Below are positions 43,522 to 51,871 of a stretch of 64,000 bases of DNA, piece by piece (position 1 is the first letter of the stretch; every line of letters starts with the position of its first letter). The stretch is from JAEWWD01 sp964440115 (GTDB lineage Bacteria > Bacillota > Clostridia > Christensenellales > CAG-138), in the NCBI GenBank assembly GCA_964440115.1, contig CAYTPV010000003.1:124001-188000 (forward strand), read 5' to 3'. Below the pieces are notes generated by a model that saw only the letters and a list, made by a program, of their open reading frames with translations, was not told where the DNA came from and ran no database searches. The position numbers and the translations under genes are program-made.

Positions 43522-44429
43522 GATATGCACTCCCCCGCAAATTCTTTGCCTGATGCAGTTCGCTTCGAGGATAAGCCGTCGTCATTCGGAAAAGCCGCAT
43601 CCAGCCGTTCCCGCAAAAACTGGCTTGTGTACTTCAGGTTGTCATGGAACGCTTCATCGTCGTAGCTCCACATTTCAGCTACAAAAAAACCTCTGTAACC
43701 CGTTTCGAAAAGTGCGCGCAGACCCTCTTCAAAATTCACCGCGCCTTTGCCGAAAGGCACGTCCCTGCAGATGCCTGGCAGCGTATCTTTTAAATGAACA
43801 CCGACGATGTACCCCTTGCCCTTGCGAAGTTCCCGGGCGGCGTCATGCCCGGTAGCCGTAAGATTTCCAATATCAGCATAACATTTCAGATAGGGAGAAT
43901 CTATCTCCTTTAGCAGTTTCAGCATGCCGTCCATGCCGCAGAACTCGCCTACATCCATTGTTTCGAGCGCCAGCATGACGCCGGCCGCCTCACCCTCTTT
44001 TGCACAGGCAAAAACTGCTTCCCGGAACAGATCCATGGTGCGCGCATTTCGCTTTTCACCCATCTCGTCGTAAGCAGCAAGGTGAATCACCCGTATGCCT
44101 GTCTCACCCGCCATTTCCACAGCGCGCCTGACAAGTTCTATCCCCTTTGAACGCACAATCGTATCTTCGCTGCCCAGCGGATACCCCCGGTTTGCCGTAA
44201 GCGCCAGTGTCTGCACCTTAAATCCGGTTCTATCCATCGCTGCCCGCAGCGTGGGCGCAAAGGAGGAGTCGTAAAGCCGCTTTAAGCGTTGCTCCGTTGG
44301 ATCTATGCTCATTTCTAAAAAGTCAAAACCGCTTTGCCATGCAAGGCAGAGTTTTTCTTCCCAGTTCAATGTATTACTGATGGCCTTTTCATACAGGCCC
44401 AGGCACGGTTTTGTACTATTGCAGATCAT
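43509..44429 (-). CDS. Sugar-phosphate 3-epimerase (UlaE-like, L-ribulose/L-xylulose 5-phosphate)
   Basis: A 306-residue TIM-barrel isomerase. The series FDFLEMSIDPTEQRLKRLYD, IRVIHLAAYDEMGE, MLALETMDVGEFCG, CYADIGNLTATGHDA and FFVAEMWSYDDE places metal-binding Glu, Asp, His and Glu as in L-ribulose-5-phosphate 3-epimerases (UlaE/SgbU). It would convert L-xylulose 5-phosphate to L-ribulose 5-phosphate. The ATG at 44429 is preferred; an in-frame GTG at 44453 is possible. It overlaps the kinase gene by 13 bases. Confidence 0.87.
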   Translation of the reverse strand: MICNSTKPCLGLYEKAISNTLNWEEKLCLAWQSGFDFLEMSIDPTEQRLKRLYDSSFAPTLRAAMDRTGFKVQTLALTANRGYPLGSEDTIVRSKGIELVRRAVEMAGETGIRVIHLAAYDEMGEKRNARTMDLFREAVFACAKEGEAAGVMLALETMDVGEFCGMDGMLKLLKEIDSPYLKCYADIGNLTATGHDAARELRKGKGYIVGVHLKDTLPGICRDVPFGKGAVNFEEGLRALFETGYRGFFVAEMWSYDDEAFHDNLKYTSQFLRERLDAAFPNDDGLSSKRTASGKEFAGECISWSV

Positions 44430-44484
44430 TTTATTGCAACACCCTCGTTTCACGGAGTTTCGGGTTGGTGCAGCCAGCTATGCT

Positions 44485-45135
44485 TTATTTCTTCTGGCCG
44501 TAATCGTCAAATATCTCCACCGCGTGTCTGGTCTGCTCCGGGGTAAGCAGCCTGATGTTTTCCTTGCCGACCGCAGCATATGCCGCAAGATACCCCTTTG
44601 CGGTATCCTCCAGATAAATGGCGGAAAACAGTGCTTGGTCGAGATCCTTGCCGATGGCGATAACGCCGTGATGCTTTAAAATGATGGCCAGTTTATCGCC
44701 GATATGCTCTACGGTTTCTATGCCCATTTCCAGACTGGCGGGGCTTGAATAAGGCGCAACCTTCACAGGCCCTTTGCAAGCATTGCAAAGCGTGGTCGTG
44801 ATAGCCGGCAATTCATCCGCAATGTTCCCCACCGCTGTAGCGTATGGCTGATGCGTATGGATGATAGCGTTGACATGCGGCATGTTTTGATAGATATGAA
44901 GCAGCGCTACGGTATCCACCGAGGGGCGCAATGTCCCTTCGATGATGTTGCCGTTTATATCCATGACGAGTATCTGGTCCGGCTTCATGGTTTCATATGC
45001 CATGCCGGAAGGCGTAACCAATATATCCCCGTTGGGAAGACGAACGCTGACATTGCCGCCGGTAAGATGTATCAGTTCCGCCGCCTTGATTTCAAGGGCA
45101 GCGTCAATTACGGATTGCTTTTCGGATTCATACAT
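44485..45135 (-). CDS. Class II aldolase / L-ribulose-5-phosphate 4-epimerase family protein
   Basis: A 216-residue zinc enzyme of the AraD/FucA family. TGGNVSVRLPNGDILVTPSG near 25-44 binds the phosphate, and the zinc ligands lie in HTHQPYAT near 94 and KHHGVIAIG near 153. The fold covers both L-ribulose-5-phosphate 4-epimerases and L-fuculose-phosphate aldolases. Next to a UlaE-like 3-epimerase and an FGGY kinase, the 4-epimerase role (product D-xylulose 5-phosphate) is the better fit. It lies between the permease genes and the 3-epimerase in one operon. Confidence 0.87.
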   Translation of the reverse strand: MYESEKQSVIDAALEIKAAELIHLTGGNVSVRLPNGDILVTPSGMAYETMKPDQILVMDINGNIIEGTLRPSVDTVALLHIYQNMPHVNAIIHTHQPYATAVGNIADELPAITTTLCNACKGPVKVAPYSSPASLEMGIETVEHIGDKLAIILKHHGVIAIGKDLDQALFSAIYLEDTAKGYLAAYAAVGKENIRLLTPEQTRHAVEIFDDYGQKK

Positions 45136-45204
45136 GGTAAAGTCCCCCTAATAAACATGTGGTTATTCATCATCCTTGTTGCTTGCAAGCTGCCTGCATA
45201 CAGC

Positions 45205-46215
45205 CTAAGCGCAGATTTTCTGCCGGGCGAGCAGATGGTTCGCAGTTACCGCAAACACCAGTACAACACCTTTGGCGAAGCCCTGATAATAGGCGTCTAT
45301 GACTGTGAGCAAGCCTGTCGTCAGGCACATGATGATCATGGCCCCGATAATGGTTTTCGCTACCGACCCTTCGCCGCCGGTAAAGGATGTGCCCCCTAGC
45401 AGCACGGCGATGATGCAGTCGGTTTCCATTCCGTCACCCGACAGCGGGTCTCCGAGCGACATGTAGCTTGCCCGCGCAATACCGGCAAAGGCAGCAAGCA
45501 CGCCTGTGATGATATACAGTATCCATACGATCTTGACCACGTTGATACCGGAAAGCTCGGCAGCGGTACGGTTTCCGCCGATCGCGGCCGCATATTTTCC
45601 AATAATCGTTTTGCGCTGTATGACGATCATGACCACAACAATTGCTAACGCCACATAAAACGCAGCCGGTAACCCAAACAGCACGTCGCCTCTAGCATAG
45701 TTGCTTATCCAATCCGGCATTTTTTGATCGCCGACGCTTTTTAAGGAAGAAAGTCCATCCGGTACAATCAGCAGGGCAACGCCTTTGAATAAATTCATCG
45801 TAACCAATGTTGCGATAACCGGTGTGATGCGAAGCCTCATTACGAGCAGTCCGTTGATAACGCCCAGCAATACACCCATTGCGACAGTAATGATGAGCGC
45901 AACCAGAAATGAGGACCCGCTTCTGGTCAACAGTGCAAACATAACCGCGCTAAGGCTCATCGCGCTGCCGACTGACAAATCGATATAACCCGAAATCATC
46001 AGCAGCGTAAAACCCGAGCTCAATGTGATGATGGAAACGGACATGCGTACCAAGTTGATAAGGCTGCGCGAACTAAGGAAATGCCCCTTGCCAAACAGCG
46101 GGATCTCATCCAACTTCAGCACCGAGAATATGATGACCACAGTTAACAGCACTGCGTAAATGTATACGTTCTTTATAATGGTTTTGCAGTCTAAGCACCG
46201 AATTTTCTCTTTCAT
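45205..46215 (-). CDS. Sugar ABC transporter permease (RbsC type)
   Basis: A 336-residue inner-membrane protein with about ten helices. Family segments are SGYIDLSVGSAMSLSAVMFAL near 80, GVINGLLVMRLRITPVIATL near 125, GGNRTAAELSGINV (coupling helix to the ATPase) near 215 and AVLLGGTSFTGGEGSVAKTI near 272. It forms the channel with the second permease encoded just upstream, each contributing one half. It is the fourth gene of the transporter operon. Confidence 0.92.
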   Translation of the reverse strand: MKEKIRCLDCKTIIKNVYIYAVLLTVVIIFSVLKLDEIPLFGKGHFLSSRSLINLVRMSVSIITLSSGFTLLMISGYIDLSVGSAMSLSAVMFALLTRSGSSFLVALIITVAMGVLLGVINGLLVMRLRITPVIATLVTMNLFKGVALLIVPDGLSSLKSVGDQKMPDWISNYARGDVLFGLPAAFYVALAIVVVMIVIQRKTIIGKYAAAIGGNRTAAELSGINVVKIVWILYIITGVLAAFAGIARASYMSLGDPLSGDGMETDCIIAVLLGGTSFTGGEGSVAKTIIGAMIIMCLTTGLLTVIDAYYQGFAKGVVLVFAVTANHLLARQKICA

Positions 46216-46258
46216 ACCGCCAATTACTCCTTCTGCAATGATCGCACGCTCTCTTCGT

Positions 46259-47275
46259 TCAGCCGTTTCTTTTATCCAACGCGTAGCGCTGTGCCACGAT
46301 TGCCAGGAAGGTTACAATACCCTTTATGGCAAAGGACCAATCCGGTGAAAGCAGCAATCCGGTTGCGGCAGTGGTCACTGCTGAAAATATCAATGCGCCG
46401 ATCAGCGTTCCCAGAACTGAGCCAAAGCCGCCCGCTATGCTGGTACCGCCCAGCAGCGTGATGACCAATGCGTCAAACTCGTAACCCGTCGCACGTGCGC
46501 TTAGTCCTGCCCTGTATTCCGATGCAAGCAATATGCCGGTCACGCCCGCCAGCAAAGAGCTCAGAATATACAATGTAGATACATGCCTTGTGACCTTTAC
46601 GCCGGAAAGTTGGGCCGCCTGGTTGTTTGCGCCGATCAGATAGGTACGCCGGCCGAATACGGTTTTCTTTTCTATTAAAACCGCCACGGCTACCAGCAGC
46701 AGCATCAGCAGCACCGATATCTTGATAGGCGTCCCGGGTATCGCAAGGTTGCCAATTACGCCGAAGGACTCCGGCAGACTGGTGTTCCTTTGCGCGCCCA
46801 GCGCCACAATCTGCGCGATGCCGCGGGAGATAAACATGGTTCCGAGCGTAATGATGATGGATGCAGCCTTCAGCTTTGCCACAAAGAAGGCGTTGATGCA
46901 GCCAATGCCCACAGCACACAGCAAAGCCAGCGCAACCGCAACGCCATAGGGCATGCCAAGGCCAGTCGCCAAAGGCTGCGATCCATTGGTACTTTGGCAG
47001 AAATATACCGCCAGCACGCCGGTCATGGCGATTGTGCCGCCTACGGACATATCCATGTGCCCGGTAATGAGCAGAAATGTGACGCCTATGCCCAGCATGA
47101 CGATATACCAGTTGTTTGTGATCAGGTTGAGTACATTTCTTGCCGAAAAATAATTCGGGACGAACGCACTGGCAACACCGAAGACCACAAGAAGCACACC
47201 CGTCATGAAAAGGGTAATAAATGTTTCATTCCTCAGCTTGCTTTTGCTCAAATTATCCCTTACGTTATTAGTCAC
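46259..47275 (-). CDS. Sugar ABC transporter permease (RbsC type), second copy
   Basis: A 338-residue paralogue of the next permease, with TGHMDMSVGGTIAMTGVLAVY near 72, GCINAFFVAKLKAASIIITLG near 125, IGANNQAAQLSGVKV near 218 and TLLGGTSIAGGFGSVLGTLI near 275. Two different permeases imply a heterodimeric channel, as in some autoinducer-2 or pentose importers. Translation starts at a GTG three bases after the stop of the ATPase gene. Confidence 0.92.
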   Translation of the reverse strand: MTNNVRDNLSKSKLRNETFITLFMTGVLLVVFGVASAFVPNYFSARNVLNLITNNWYIVMLGIGVTFLLITGHMDMSVGGTIAMTGVLAVYFCQSTNGSQPLATGLGMPYGVAVALALLCAVGIGCINAFFVAKLKAASIIITLGTMFISRGIAQIVALGAQRNTSLPESFGVIGNLAIPGTPIKISVLLMLLLVAVAVLIEKKTVFGRRTYLIGANNQAAQLSGVKVTRHVSTLYILSSLLAGVTGILLASEYRAGLSARATGYEFDALVITLLGGTSIAGGFGSVLGTLIGALIFSAVTTAATGLLLSPDWSFAIKGIVTFLAIVAQRYALDKRNG

Positions 47276-47277
47276 GG

Positions 47278-48762
47278 CTATTTGCCCCCCGTTACAACGT
47301 GAATGATCTGTTGGCTGTCAATATCAATGCCGTTTCGGATTTCTGTTTTCATGTGCCCGTCATAGAGCAGATAAATCCTGTCGCACATATTGACAATCTC
47401 CGGCAATTCCGAGGAAAAAATGATGACAGACTTGCCTTCTTCCCTGAGCTTACGGATGATGTTGTATATCTCGTTCTTGGCGCCAACATCTATGCCGCGT
47501 GTCGGTTCATCCAGCATCAAAAGGTCGGCATCCGCAAACAGACATTTCGCGAATACGACTTTTTGCTGGTTGCCGCCGGAAAGCTTGCAGACTTCCTTTT
47601 CCATGCCGCTGGTCGCGATGTTGAGCTTATCTATATAATCCGTGGTGTACTTGCATTCCTGCTTTGTGTTCAAAAAGCCACCCTTTGATATTTTCTTCAT
47701 GCTCATAACGGGAACATTGCAGCGTATGGTCAATCCGGTAAACAAGCCTTGCGACCGGCGCTCTTCCGGTACCAGCGCAATACCCGTTTCGATAGCCTTG
47801 CTGGGGCTAGGGCTAAATTTTTTGCCTTTATATCGGATCTCCCCACAATATGGATCCACGCCGTATATGGCGCGTGCGATCTCTGTTTTTCCCGCTCCTA
47901 CCAGCCCGTAAAAGCCCACGATCTCGCCTTTGTTGACCGTGAAAGATACGTCTCTGAGCTTGTGGTTGCAGATATGCTCCGCTTCAAGTATGGGTTCGCC
48001 GGCCGGAATTGCAGGAGGAATATAGGATTCATAGACTGTTTTGCCGATCATCATTTTGATGAGTTCAGAGCGGTCCGCAACCTGACTGACTTCTTTGGTT
48101 TCGATATGGCGCCCGTCGCGCATGACGGTGATGTAATCGCCCAACGCAAATATCTCATCCAGCCTGTGCGAAATATAGATGACGGTCACATTCTTTTCGC
48201 GCAGACCTTTTACGATCTCGAATAGCTTTTGGATCTCCGCCTCGGAAATGGCCGCCGTCGGTTCGTCCATGATGATGATGTCGGCATCGCTCGCAACCGC
48301 CTTGGCAATCTCGATGATCTGTTTCTTGGCAACGCTTAAAGTGGATACCTTTTGCTGCGGCCTGATGGACGGCTCAAGTGTCTTGAGCATCTCTATAATT
48401 TTCTTAACCTCTTCGGTCTTGCGAAGAAAGCCAAACCTGGTCTCTTCAATGCCAAGAGTAAGATTTTCTTCAACGGTAAGCTGATCGACCACGTTCAGTT
48501 CCTGAAACAGCGTACTGATTCCCTGTGCACGCGCTTCCTTGGGGTTTGCCGCACAGTATTCCTTGCCATTGAGCCGCACTACGCCGCTGCTTTTTGCAAC
48601 CGCGCCGGTGAGGATTTTAATGAGCGTAGATTTGCCCGCCCCGTTTTCGCCAACCAGGCAATGGACGGTATTCCGTTTCACATCAAAGCTCACATCGTTC
48701 ACAGCTCTGACGCCCGGATAGTCTTTTACAAGATTTCTGATTTCCAACACGTTATCATTCAT
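47278..48762 (-). CDS. Sugar ABC transporter ATP-binding protein (RbsA/XylG type)
   Basis: A 494-residue tandem ATPase that powers the two permeases. The first half has the Walker A GENGAGKSTLIKIL near 37 and Walker B IIMDEPTAAISEAE near 160. The second half has YGLVGAGKTEIARAI near 288 in place of a full Walker A, LSGGNQQKVVFAKCL near 400 and LLMLDEPTRGIDVGAKNEIY near 420. This asymmetry is normal for the family. The start ATG follows GGGGAT. It is separated from the substrate-binding protein gene by a 186-base gap with an inverted repeat. Confidence 0.95.
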   Translation of the reverse strand: MNDNVLEIRNLVKDYPGVRAVNDVSFDVKRNTVHCLVGENGAGKSTLIKILTGAVAKSSGVVRLNGKEYCAANPKEARAQGISTLFQELNVVDQLTVEENLTLGIEETRFGFLRKTEEVKKIIEMLKTLEPSIRPQQKVSTLSVAKKQIIEIAKAVASDADIIIMDEPTAAISEAEIQKLFEIVKGLREKNVTVIYISHRLDEIFALGDYITVMRDGRHIETKEVSQVADRSELIKMMIGKTVYESYIPPAIPAGEPILEAEHICNHKLRDVSFTVNKGEIVGFYGLVGAGKTEIARAIYGVDPYCGEIRYKGKKFSPSPSKAIETGIALVPEERRSQGLFTGLTIRCNVPVMSMKKISKGGFLNTKQECKYTTDYIDKLNIATSGMEKEVCKLSGGNQQKVVFAKCLFADADLLMLDEPTRGIDVGAKNEIYNIIRKLREEGKSVIIFSSELPEIVNMCDRIYLLYDGHMKTEIRNGIDIDSQQIIHVVTGGK

Positions 48763-48867
48763 TCTTTTATCCCCAAACCTATGAACTTATTAAATAAAAA
48801 GGCAGGGCTGCAGCATTATAAGTGCTTTATTCGCAAGTATCTGATTTCCGACTTGTGCGTAGAACCC

Positions 48868-48908
48868 GCTGTAGCGCCAAGCGCATGGTATGCACTTCGC
48901 GCTACAGC
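48868..48908. repeat. Inverted repeat between binding-protein and ATPase genes
   Basis: GCTGTAGCGC and GCGCTACAGC form a perfect 10-bp stem around a 21-base loop without a T-run. It lies just beyond the substrate-binding protein gene and probably protects that part of the message, giving more binding protein than transporter. Confidence 0.6.
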
Positions 48909-48948
48909 ACATAACGCCTTTTTTCTATCTGGTACTAAACGGCTGCGA

Positions 48949-50055
48949 TTATTTTACGTTCGTGCCGAACTGCTCGTTGAGCCACTTCACGGCATCAGCG
49001 CGGTCCATGGACCAGAAAGAGATGCAGTAAGCTTTTGCGAACGTTTCCACTTCCGTGTCGCCGACCTGCTTCATCTCACCATTGCGGATTGCAAAGAGAT
49101 TGTCGATACGCGCCTGCGCTGTTTCAATGGGGGGCAGGCCCATGGATACCTTCAGGGAGCACAGGGGGTCATATACCTGCGCGATTTCGACCTGGTCGAA
49201 GTCAACGCTGCAAACGATTTCGGTAAGGGGCTTGCCGTCCTTGCTGAACACACCGCGGCCTGCATCACGCAGAGCTGTCATTGTACCAACGGTCAAATTG
49301 GAGGCTTCAGAGTAAATCAGGTTCACTTCGGGGTTGGTAACGAGCAAGTCGGTCATAATCTGCTTTGCGGCATCGGCACCAGCACCGGCATCAAGGCATC
49401 CCAGATCCTTGGCGTCCGGGGCAACGGAGAGAACGCCCTTGACAAACGGGTCGGTACGACCGGATTTTACCTGGGTGTGGTTGGGCCAGCCCAGCTCCAC
49501 CATCACAACGGGCTTATCCGGATTGGCTTCCTTCCACTTGGTGGCCATTTCAACGCCCATCTGATACGAAACGCCGGCTTCATCGCTGCGGACGCAGGGA
49601 ATGCCCGTTCCGACAAAGGGGCCAAAGAAGGATGCCATTGTCACGCCTTCCGCCAGACACTCTTTGATGCCGGGGATAGCCGCTTCATCATCCCATACAT
49701 GCAGCGTGGCCATATCCATGCCCTGCGCCAGAATTTGGTCAATATTCTGGGTCATGATAGCGCCGTCACCCTGACCGTCAAACACATATACCTCTGCGCC
49801 ATACTTTTCAGCCGCATACTTCTTGGCGGCATCAAATTGCGCCTGATGGAACACGTTGCTCAGGTCAGATACGAAGTAAGCAATCTTGAGGGGTTTCGCC
49901 GCAGGCGCCGGTGTTTCTGCAGCAGGCGCAGCAGTGGCAGCGGGAGCAGCGGTTGCAGCTTCGGGCTCGGGCGCGGCAGTCTTCTGCGCACAGCCTGCAG
50001 CCAGACTCAGAGTAAGCAGAATAACCAGCAGGATGGGGATGAGCCTCTTCATCAT
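48949..50055 (-). CDS. Sugar ABC transporter substrate-binding lipoprotein
   Basis: A 368-residue periplasmic-binding-protein-like lipoprotein (family 1/4 of the RbsB type). The signal peptide ends in LSLAAGCAQ with the lipidated Cys near residue 22, followed by an Ala/Pro/Thr linker to about 55. The domain begins LKIAYFVSDLSNVFHQAQFDAAK and has VYVFDGQGDGAIMTQNIDQI and LAQGMDMATLHVWDDEA. It captures the sugar outside the cell for the importer encoded downstream. GGAGG before ATGATG at 50055 sets the start; the frame is open far upstream, but that part covers the promoter and operators. Confidence 0.93.
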   Translation of the reverse strand: MMKRLIPILLVILLTLSLAAGCAQKTAAPEPEAATAAPAATAAPAAETPAPAAKPLKIAYFVSDLSNVFHQAQFDAAKKYAAEKYGAEVYVFDGQGDGAIMTQNIDQILAQGMDMATLHVWDDEAAIPGIKECLAEGVTMASFFGPFVGTGIPCVRSDEAGVSYQMGVEMATKWKEANPDKPVVMVELGWPNHTQVKSGRTDPFVKGVLSVAPDAKDLGCLDAGAGADAAKQIMTDLLVTNPEVNLIYSEASNLTVGTMTALRDAGRGVFSKDGKPLTEIVCSVDFDQVEIAQVYDPLCSLKVSMGLPPIETAQARIDNLFAIRNGEMKQVGDTEVETFAKAYCISFWSMDRADAVKWLNEQFGTNVK

Positions 50056-50249
50056 TGTTTCATACCTCCGTTTATTTTGAGTTTCCGCGCCTTGGCGCAG
50101 GAAATTAGTAGTCGTGCTTTTGTTTGCGCCGATTGCATTTTTTCGGTTGGTATCCGGAATAAACTTTATGGTATTGGGGTATTCAGAGCATGTACGGTAC
50201 AGGTAAATTGCGGAATATTGGTCACTGGTTCTTGGTCGAAACACATTTT

Positions 50250-50303
50250 TGACAATTGTATTTGATACATCGGCGTATTTGACAATTGTTATTTCATTTG
50301 TCA
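50250..50303 (-). promoter_or_regulatory. Probable SorC-family operators downstream of the pentose-operon start site
   Basis: TTGACAATTGT occurs at 50249 and again exactly 30 bases later at 50279. The second copy forms a palindrome TGACAA-N12-TTGTCA (50280-50303). Both lie just after the predicted transcription start, a position suited to repression. Confidence 0.5.
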
Positions 50304-50320
50304 GTAGTCTTTGTACTCGC

Positions 50321-50349
50321 AATATATCATACTCAATTTACGTTGTCAA
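50321..50349 (-). promoter_or_regulatory. Promoter of the pentose transport operon
   Basis: On the minus strand a consensus TTGACA (50344-50349), 17 bases, TATATT (50321-50326). Confidence 0.7.
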
Positions 50350-50584
50350 CGGGTAACTTGCAATGTGTCTATTATTATAATTCGACCCTAATTTTCACCA
50401 TAAAAGGAGCGATTCCCCTCGTCCGACGAAGCAGGATAGCCCTACACATAGAGCATACCGATTACGCTTTACTTGAAGAAAAGAAAAGTATTGGCATACC
50501 GGATTTGGGTGCAAACATCACGTAAATGAAAGCCGAAAATCACGCTCAGCAACACCCAAAAAACTAGGCGAAAGGCAGAAAAAA
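50350..50584. other. Intergenic region between pentose operon promoter and regulator terminator
   Basis: Part of a gene-free stretch from 50056 to 50623. A short rightward frame ending at 50525 is open, but it has no start signal and crosses the promoter. No gene was recognised. Confidence 0.3.
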
Positions 50585-50610
50585 AGGCACGGCCCGAGAA
50601 AAGGCCGTGC
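50585..50610 (-). terminator. Terminator of the SorC-family regulator gene
   Basis: GGCACGGCC and GGCCGTGCC form a perfect 9-bp stem; on the minus strand it is followed by TTTTTTTCT. Confidence 0.9.
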
Positions 50611-50623
50611 CACAACGGAAAAA

Positions 50624-51601
50624 TCAAAGCACGTCCGCCAACGCGCCGCTGTCCAATACGCTAAGCACCTGATGCGCGGTAAGCTCGTCAGTAGCAAGGT
50701 AGTGCAGAATGCCGCTGTTAAGCGCCCCGATGATGGGAAATATCTTCACTCCGCCCACGGCGATCGCCGCAACAGTTTTGGTGCCGCGGAGCCCCTGCTC
50801 ATCTATGCCGATCAGCCTGTCGTTATGAGAACACTTGATGATTTCACCACGGATATTGAAATGGCGCGCGCAGAGGTCTCCCACCACGCAATCCGGGTGC
50901 TTGAGTATGTGGCTGAGCATGTTTTCCTGTGTAAACTGGGTGTTTCCGTACGTTTCCGCAAGGCGTCCTATACCGACAATGGCGCAATCCAGGTGCTTCC
51001 ACTGTTCCAGTATGCCCTGCATATAAATGCTCTCCAAAAAGCGTTTTTTATCCTTTAGCGAATCGACGATACCCGGCGAATACATGAACATGGGCGTACC
51101 GCTTACTTTTTCGGCAAACTGCCGCACGCACTCGTTTATCTGGAATTCCTGTGAAATCAGCGGCGAACCGCCGATGAGAGGCACCACCGTGATATCGCAC
51201 AAATCCGTATCTTCCGGGAACGCCTGCATAAATTCATAGCACGCCGACCCCCATGCCATGCCAAACGAGGTGTGGCTGGCCATCAAGCCTTCCATAAGGC
51301 GGACCGTCTGCCCTACCACCACTCGCAGCAGCATGCGGGAGTTTTTCATGGTGGTCGGCACCACAAGGCACTTGCGCAGGCCAAAGCGCCGTTCAAATTC
51401 GCCCGCAAGCTCCTCATTGTTCACAGATGGATCTTTGATGGTAATCTGCACAAGGCCCGCATTCTTCGCTTCTGTAAGCAGCTGCGACACAGCCGAACGG
51501 GAAATGCCCGCCTCTTTGGCTATGCTTTCCTGCGTCCTTCCCTCGATATAATACATTTTCGATATCTGCACGAGTTTTTGGATATCCCTAATCTGTTCCA
51601 T
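50624..51601 (-). CDS. SorC/DeoR-type sugar-binding transcriptional regulator
   Basis: A 325-residue regulator with an N-terminal helix-turn-helix (YYIEGRTQESIAKEAGISRSAVSQLL at about 18-43, given here as two adjoining helices) and a C-terminal sugar-phosphate-binding domain. The binding domain has FGMAWGSACYEFMQAF near 112, PLIGGSP near 138, GIGRLAE near 213, GDLCARHFNI near 243 and the late VAIAVGGVKIFPIIGAL. The family binds sugar phosphates and represses or activates sugar catabolic operons. It lies between the pentose operon and the dehydrogenase complex operon, and TTGACAT-type sites are found at both promoters. Confidence 0.9.
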   Translation of the reverse strand: MEQIRDIQKLVQISKMYYIEGRTQESIAKEAGISRSAVSQLLTEAKNAGLVQITIKDPSVNNEELAGEFERRFGLRKCLVVPTTMKNSRMLLRVVVGQTVRLMEGLMASHTSFGMAWGSACYEFMQAFPEDTDLCDITVVPLIGGSPLISQEFQINECVRQFAEKVSGTPMFMYSPGIVDSLKDKKRFLESIYMQGILEQWKHLDCAIVGIGRLAETYGNTQFTQENMLSHILKHPDCVVGDLCARHFNIRGEIIKCSHNDRLIGIDEQGLRGTKTVAAIAVGGVKIFPIIGALNSGILHYLATDELTAHQVLSVLDSGALADVL

Positions 51602-51648
51602 GTATTCCTCTCGCGTTGGCTCTTTTGCAGCTTCTTTTCTTTTTTACT

Positions 51649-51677
51649 AATTTATCAATATACAAGTGTCATGTCAA
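51649..51677 (-). promoter_or_regulatory. Promoter of the SorC-family regulator gene
   Basis: On the minus strand TTGACA (51672-51677), 17 bases, TAAATT (51649-51654). The -35 region reads TTGACATGACACTTG and so contains a half-site like that of the facing promoter. Confidence 0.55.
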
Positions 51678-51780
51678 GCGGCAAGCAAGCAATGGCAAAG
51701 CAGAACCACGCATTATTGTTCGTAAATCAAAACCCAATGACAAACAAAAAGTTAAAAACGCATTTACTCTTGTATTTATA

Positions 51781-51809
51781 TTGACATTTGTTATGTCAAA
51801 TGTTATTGT
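51781..51809 (+). promoter_or_regulatory. Promoter with embedded palindromic operator for the dehydrogenase operon
   Basis: TTGACA (51781-51786), 17 bases, TATTGT (51804-51809). A perfect palindrome TTGACAT-TTGTT-ATGTCAA (51781-51799) covers the -35 box and spacer, as expected for a repressor site. Confidence 0.6.
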
Positions 51810-51871
51810 TGTGGTGTGTTACAGTTATCTAAATGCAACAATGCAGCATTTCTTATTAGGAGGTATTTGCT

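Noticed and set aside
48352..50265. A 637-codon open frame on the plus strand
   Set aside because: It lies opposite the ABC ATPase and the substrate-binding lipoprotein, both with clear motifs and ribosome sites; its translation has no family features.
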